DNA of 64,000 nucleotides from Lacihabitans sp. CS3-21 (lineage in GTDB: Bacteria; Bacteroidota; Bacteroidia; Cytophagales; Spirosomataceae): the NCBI RefSeq assembly GCF_024343675.1, contig NZ_RJUD01000097.1, forward strand, positions 124,001-188,000. Direction: 5' to 3'. This document shows, one piece after another, positions 62,651 to 64,000 of the stretch. A program made the position numbers and the translations under genes. Numbering within the stretch: position 1 is the stretch's first letter; the number at the start of each line of letters is the position of its first letter. The notes under the pieces are model-generated. The model worked only from the letters and a program-made list of their open reading frames with translations, was not told the origin of the DNA and made no database searches.

Positions 62651-62678
62651 AGCCACTGAAAAGCTGAGTTTTCAGTGG
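62651..62678 (-). terminator. Intrinsic terminator of the sigma/anti-sigma unit
   Basis: Stem CCACTGAAAA / TTTTCAGTGG (10 pairs) with a GCTGAG loop, followed on the minus strand by a CTTTTTTATTTT run, 23 bases after the anti-sigma stop and just before gmk. Confidence 0.85.
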
Positions 62679-62701
62679 ATAATTATAATGGTAAATGATT
62701 T

Positions 62702-63028
62702 TTATGATAAAAATATCTCTTGAATAACTTTAAGTTTGATTAAAAAACCACCTAAAAGCAAAAGGCCAATTCCTATTTTGGCTTTTAATTGATCAACCGT
62801 GTTCTGTGGACAGCACTTTTTTTCAACTTTGGTTTGTAAGCAATCTTTTATTGATTTTTCTAACTGATATCCGTCAAAACATGGTTTACATACATCTATG
62901 TTTGATTTGAAATGCTCGATTTCTTCTTTTGAAGCAGAACCATCTAAAACTGCTTGAATCATCTTCATGCATTTTTCATGATTTTCACACTCTTCTTTCA
63001 TCAACACATTACTGGAGCATTCAGCCAT
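62702..63028 (-). CDS. Zinc-finger anti-sigma factor-like protein
   Basis: The 108-residue protein has a zinc-finger anti-sigma (zf-HC2) module in its first 55 residues, with ligands His and Cys in HEKCMKMIQAVLDGSASKEE and IEHFKSNIDVCKPCFDGYQL, and a hydrophobic C-terminal segment (IGIGLLLLGGFLIKL) that could anchor it to the membrane. Anti-sigma factors of this group hold an ECF sigma factor in the cytoplasm, often with redox-sensitive zinc. It starts 29 bases after the ECF sigma gene on the same strand, its likely target. An additional Cys pair (KKCCPQ) lies near residue 72. Confidence 0.85.
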   Translation of the reverse strand: MAECSSNVLMKEECENHEKCMKMIQAVLDGSASKEEIEHFKSNIDVCKPCFDGYQLEKSIKDCLQTKVEKKCCPQNTVDQLKAKIGIGLLLLGGFLIKLKVIQEIFLS

Positions 63029-63057
63029 CCTAAAAAAAGTTTAAAATATTTTACTAG

Positions 63058-63669
63058 TTAACGTAATTCCTTGTAGCCCATAGACTTTGCATAAGAACGT
63101 AATTTCTCCTTCAATAAGTTCCTTGCCCTGTGTAATCTTGATCTTACTGTACCAATGGGTATGTCTAATATCTTAGCCATTTCTTCGTAAGTAAAGCCTT
63201 CAATGTCGCAAAGAATAATTACAGTTCTAAAATCTACAGGTAAGCCATTAAGAGCCATGGCAACCTCGTCGCCAATCATGTCTTGTACTGCCTCAATCCT
63301 CAAATCTGAAGTGCTCTCAAATTCAGCGTCTTCAGTAGAGTTGTATACAGTTTCAACTTCCTGATAGTCTACTTTTGATGGTTCTTTGCTTTTTTTGCGG
63401 TAGTCGTTAATGAAACTATTTTTGAGGATACGGAACAACCAGGCTTTAGCGTTGGTGCCTTCCTGAAACGAATTAATGAATCTAAACGCCTTCATGTAGG
63501 TGTCTTGTACTAAATCGTTGGCATCGTCCTCGTCGTTGGTGAGTCTAAAGGCAAAGTTATACATGGAGTCTATGTGGGGCATAAATTCCTTATCAAAAAT
63601 TCGATACTTTTCGGTTTCCGAATATCGTGGCTTACTTTCTACAAATTCTTCTTCTTCTTCGAACTCCAT
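63058..63669 (-). CDS. ECF (RpoE-like) sigma factor
   Basis: The 203-residue protein shows sigma-70 region 2 (FMPHIDSMYNFAFRLTNDED, DLVQDTYMKAFRFINSF, AKAWLFRILKNSFINDYRKK) and region 4 (VDFRTVIILCDIEGFTYEEM, ILDIPIGTVRSRLHRARNLL). An acidic N-terminal tail (MEFEEEEEFVES) precedes region 2. It is paired with a zinc-finger anti-sigma factor 29 bases downstream, the common two-gene ECF module. Its promoter (63688-63720) is of housekeeping type, so it may be driven by sigma-A. The target genes are not evident. Confidence 0.94.
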   Translation of the reverse strand: MEFEEEEEFVESKPRYSETEKYRIFDKEFMPHIDSMYNFAFRLTNDEDDANDLVQDTYMKAFRFINSFQEGTNAKAWLFRILKNSFINDYRKKSKEPSKVDYQEVETVYNSTEDAEFESTSDLRIEAVQDMIGDEVAMALNGLPVDFRTVIILCDIEGFTYEEMAKILDIPIGTVRSRLHRARNLLKEKLRSYAKSMGYKELR

Positions 63670-63687
63670 GCCTTAATTGCGTTTGTG

Positions 63688-63720
63688 CAAAATTACCTTA
63701 TTTTTTTAATTTTTGTACAA
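63688..63720 (-). promoter_or_regulatory. Promoter of the ECF sigma gene
   Basis: Minus-strand TTG (63720-63718), 22 bases, TAATTTTG (63695-63688), about 19 bases before the ATG at 63669. Confidence 0.55.
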
Positions 63721-63815
63721 GTTAGTGGCTATTGCTACAAAAATTTTAAAATAGTGATTAATGGACAAAATTCATAAAGATTGGTAGATTTCAAGTGGTG
63801 AATTTATTTTTTAAT

Positions 63816-63823
63816 TACTTTTG
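63816..63823 (+). promoter_or_regulatory. -7 box of the DinB-like gene
   Basis: TACTTTTG matches TAnnTTTG, 21 bases before the ATG at 63845. The upstream TTTG element is not clear. Confidence 0.45.
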
Positions 63824-63844
63824 TAGGTAAATATTATCTACAAA

Positions 63845-64000
63845 ATGACTAGAAATCAGATCGGTGACTTACCAAATTTTTTCGATAGATACATACTGTT
63901 ATCTGCCGAAAATCAAGAATTGTTAGAGGGCTTAGAGGGTTTTGCTCCTGAGAAACTTTTTAGTGATTTAGAAAAATATAATGCCATTGGGGATAAAATA
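63845..64000 (+). CDS. DinB-like protein (N-terminal fragment, cut by window edge)
   Basis: The 52 residues visible from ATG 63845 (MTRNQIGDLPNFFDRYILLS, then ENQELLEGLEGFAPEKLFSD) resemble the N-terminus of DinB-family proteins in Bacteroidota, which form a four-helix bundle that binds metal through three His residues; the first of these would lie beyond the window end. The assignment is tentative because the diagnostic region is missing. Its promoter box is at 63816-63823; it is divergent from the sigma gene. Confidence 0.55.
   Translation, partial: MTRNQIGDLPNFFDRYILLSAENQELLEGLEGFAPEKLFSDLEKYNAIGDKI

Noticed and set aside
1-64000. tRNA, rRNA, insertion sequences, prophage and CRISPR
   Set aside because: No cloverleaf, rRNA, transposase or phage-like signature was found by reading; a dedicated RNA search could still find a tRNA I missed.

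Overview
The window is chromosomal DNA of an AT-rich Bacteroidota, most likely a member of the Cytophagales. The evidence is a porP-gldK-gldL-gldM gliding/type IX secretion (T9SS) locus, T9SS-sorted surface proteins, a SusC/SusD pair, a Bacteroidota-type fused SpmA/SpmB protein, and many start-proximal matches to the Bacteroidota promoter form TAnnTTTG with TTTG/TTG about 17-24 bases upstream. I see no rRNA, tRNA, CRISPR array, insertion sequence or phage gene. Genus cannot be fixed from the sequence alone.

Layout. 1-5.9 kb, minus strand: mgsA, a DUF4271 membrane protein, hemD, porP/sprF, gldK, gldL and the first 40 codons of gldM (cut by the window edge). 6-12 kb: an orphan MoxR/ChlI-like AAA ATPase and two divergent secreted surface proteins (type B CTD; lamin-tail). 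12-24.5 kb, plus strand: susC, susD, a terminator, a lipoprotein with two sets of seven calcium-loop repeats around an ASPIC/UnbV domain, a lipoprotein joining a monohaem cytochrome c motif to FG-GAP repeats, and an S9 prolyl oligopeptidase. 24.6-29.6 kb: a maltokinase-like kinase, a small beta-propeller protein, a PhoB/PhoR-like two-component pair behind phased TTAAC repeats, and a RluA-type pseudouridine synthase.

29.6-36.3 kb, minus strand: a complete eboA-B-C-D-E-F operon. This is the best candidate for an exotic system here: a widely scattered cluster of poorly understood chemistry (UbiA prenyltransferase, dehydroquinate-synthase-like enzyme, TIM-barrel enzyme, TatD-like hydrolase, phosphodiesterase) known from cyanobacteria, Bacteroidota and eustigmatophyte plastids. 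36.5-50.6 kb: an AI-2E family permease, tatC, glyA, a small membrane protein, a TIGR01777 epimerase, a GH20 hexosaminidase with a perfect 13-bp inverted repeat upstream, ribBA, a hydroxypyruvate-isomerase-like protein, an SpoU methyltransferase, a secreted SASA-type esterase and pheS. 50.6-51.0 kb is a gene-free stretch with a promoter-like box, several hairpins and a plus-strand terminator, so it may encode a small RNA.

51-64 kb: a VanX-like dipeptidase lipoprotein, the SpmA/SpmB fusion, a DUF2892-like protein, an unknown lipoprotein, then the minus-strand fatty-acid/translation block (DUF177-rpmF-plsX-fabH-barrel protein-efp; accB-accC), coaX, gmk-nadD, an ECF sigma factor with its zinc-finger anti-sigma partner, and the start of a DinB-like gene. 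The block links malonyl-CoA supply (AccBC), acyl-phosphate formation (PlsX) and chain initiation (FabH) with ribosomal genes.

Many gene starts were revised from signal peptides, family N-termini and promoter boxes. In several cases an upstream TTG lies inside a promoter box and cannot be the start (10025, 38513, 60579).
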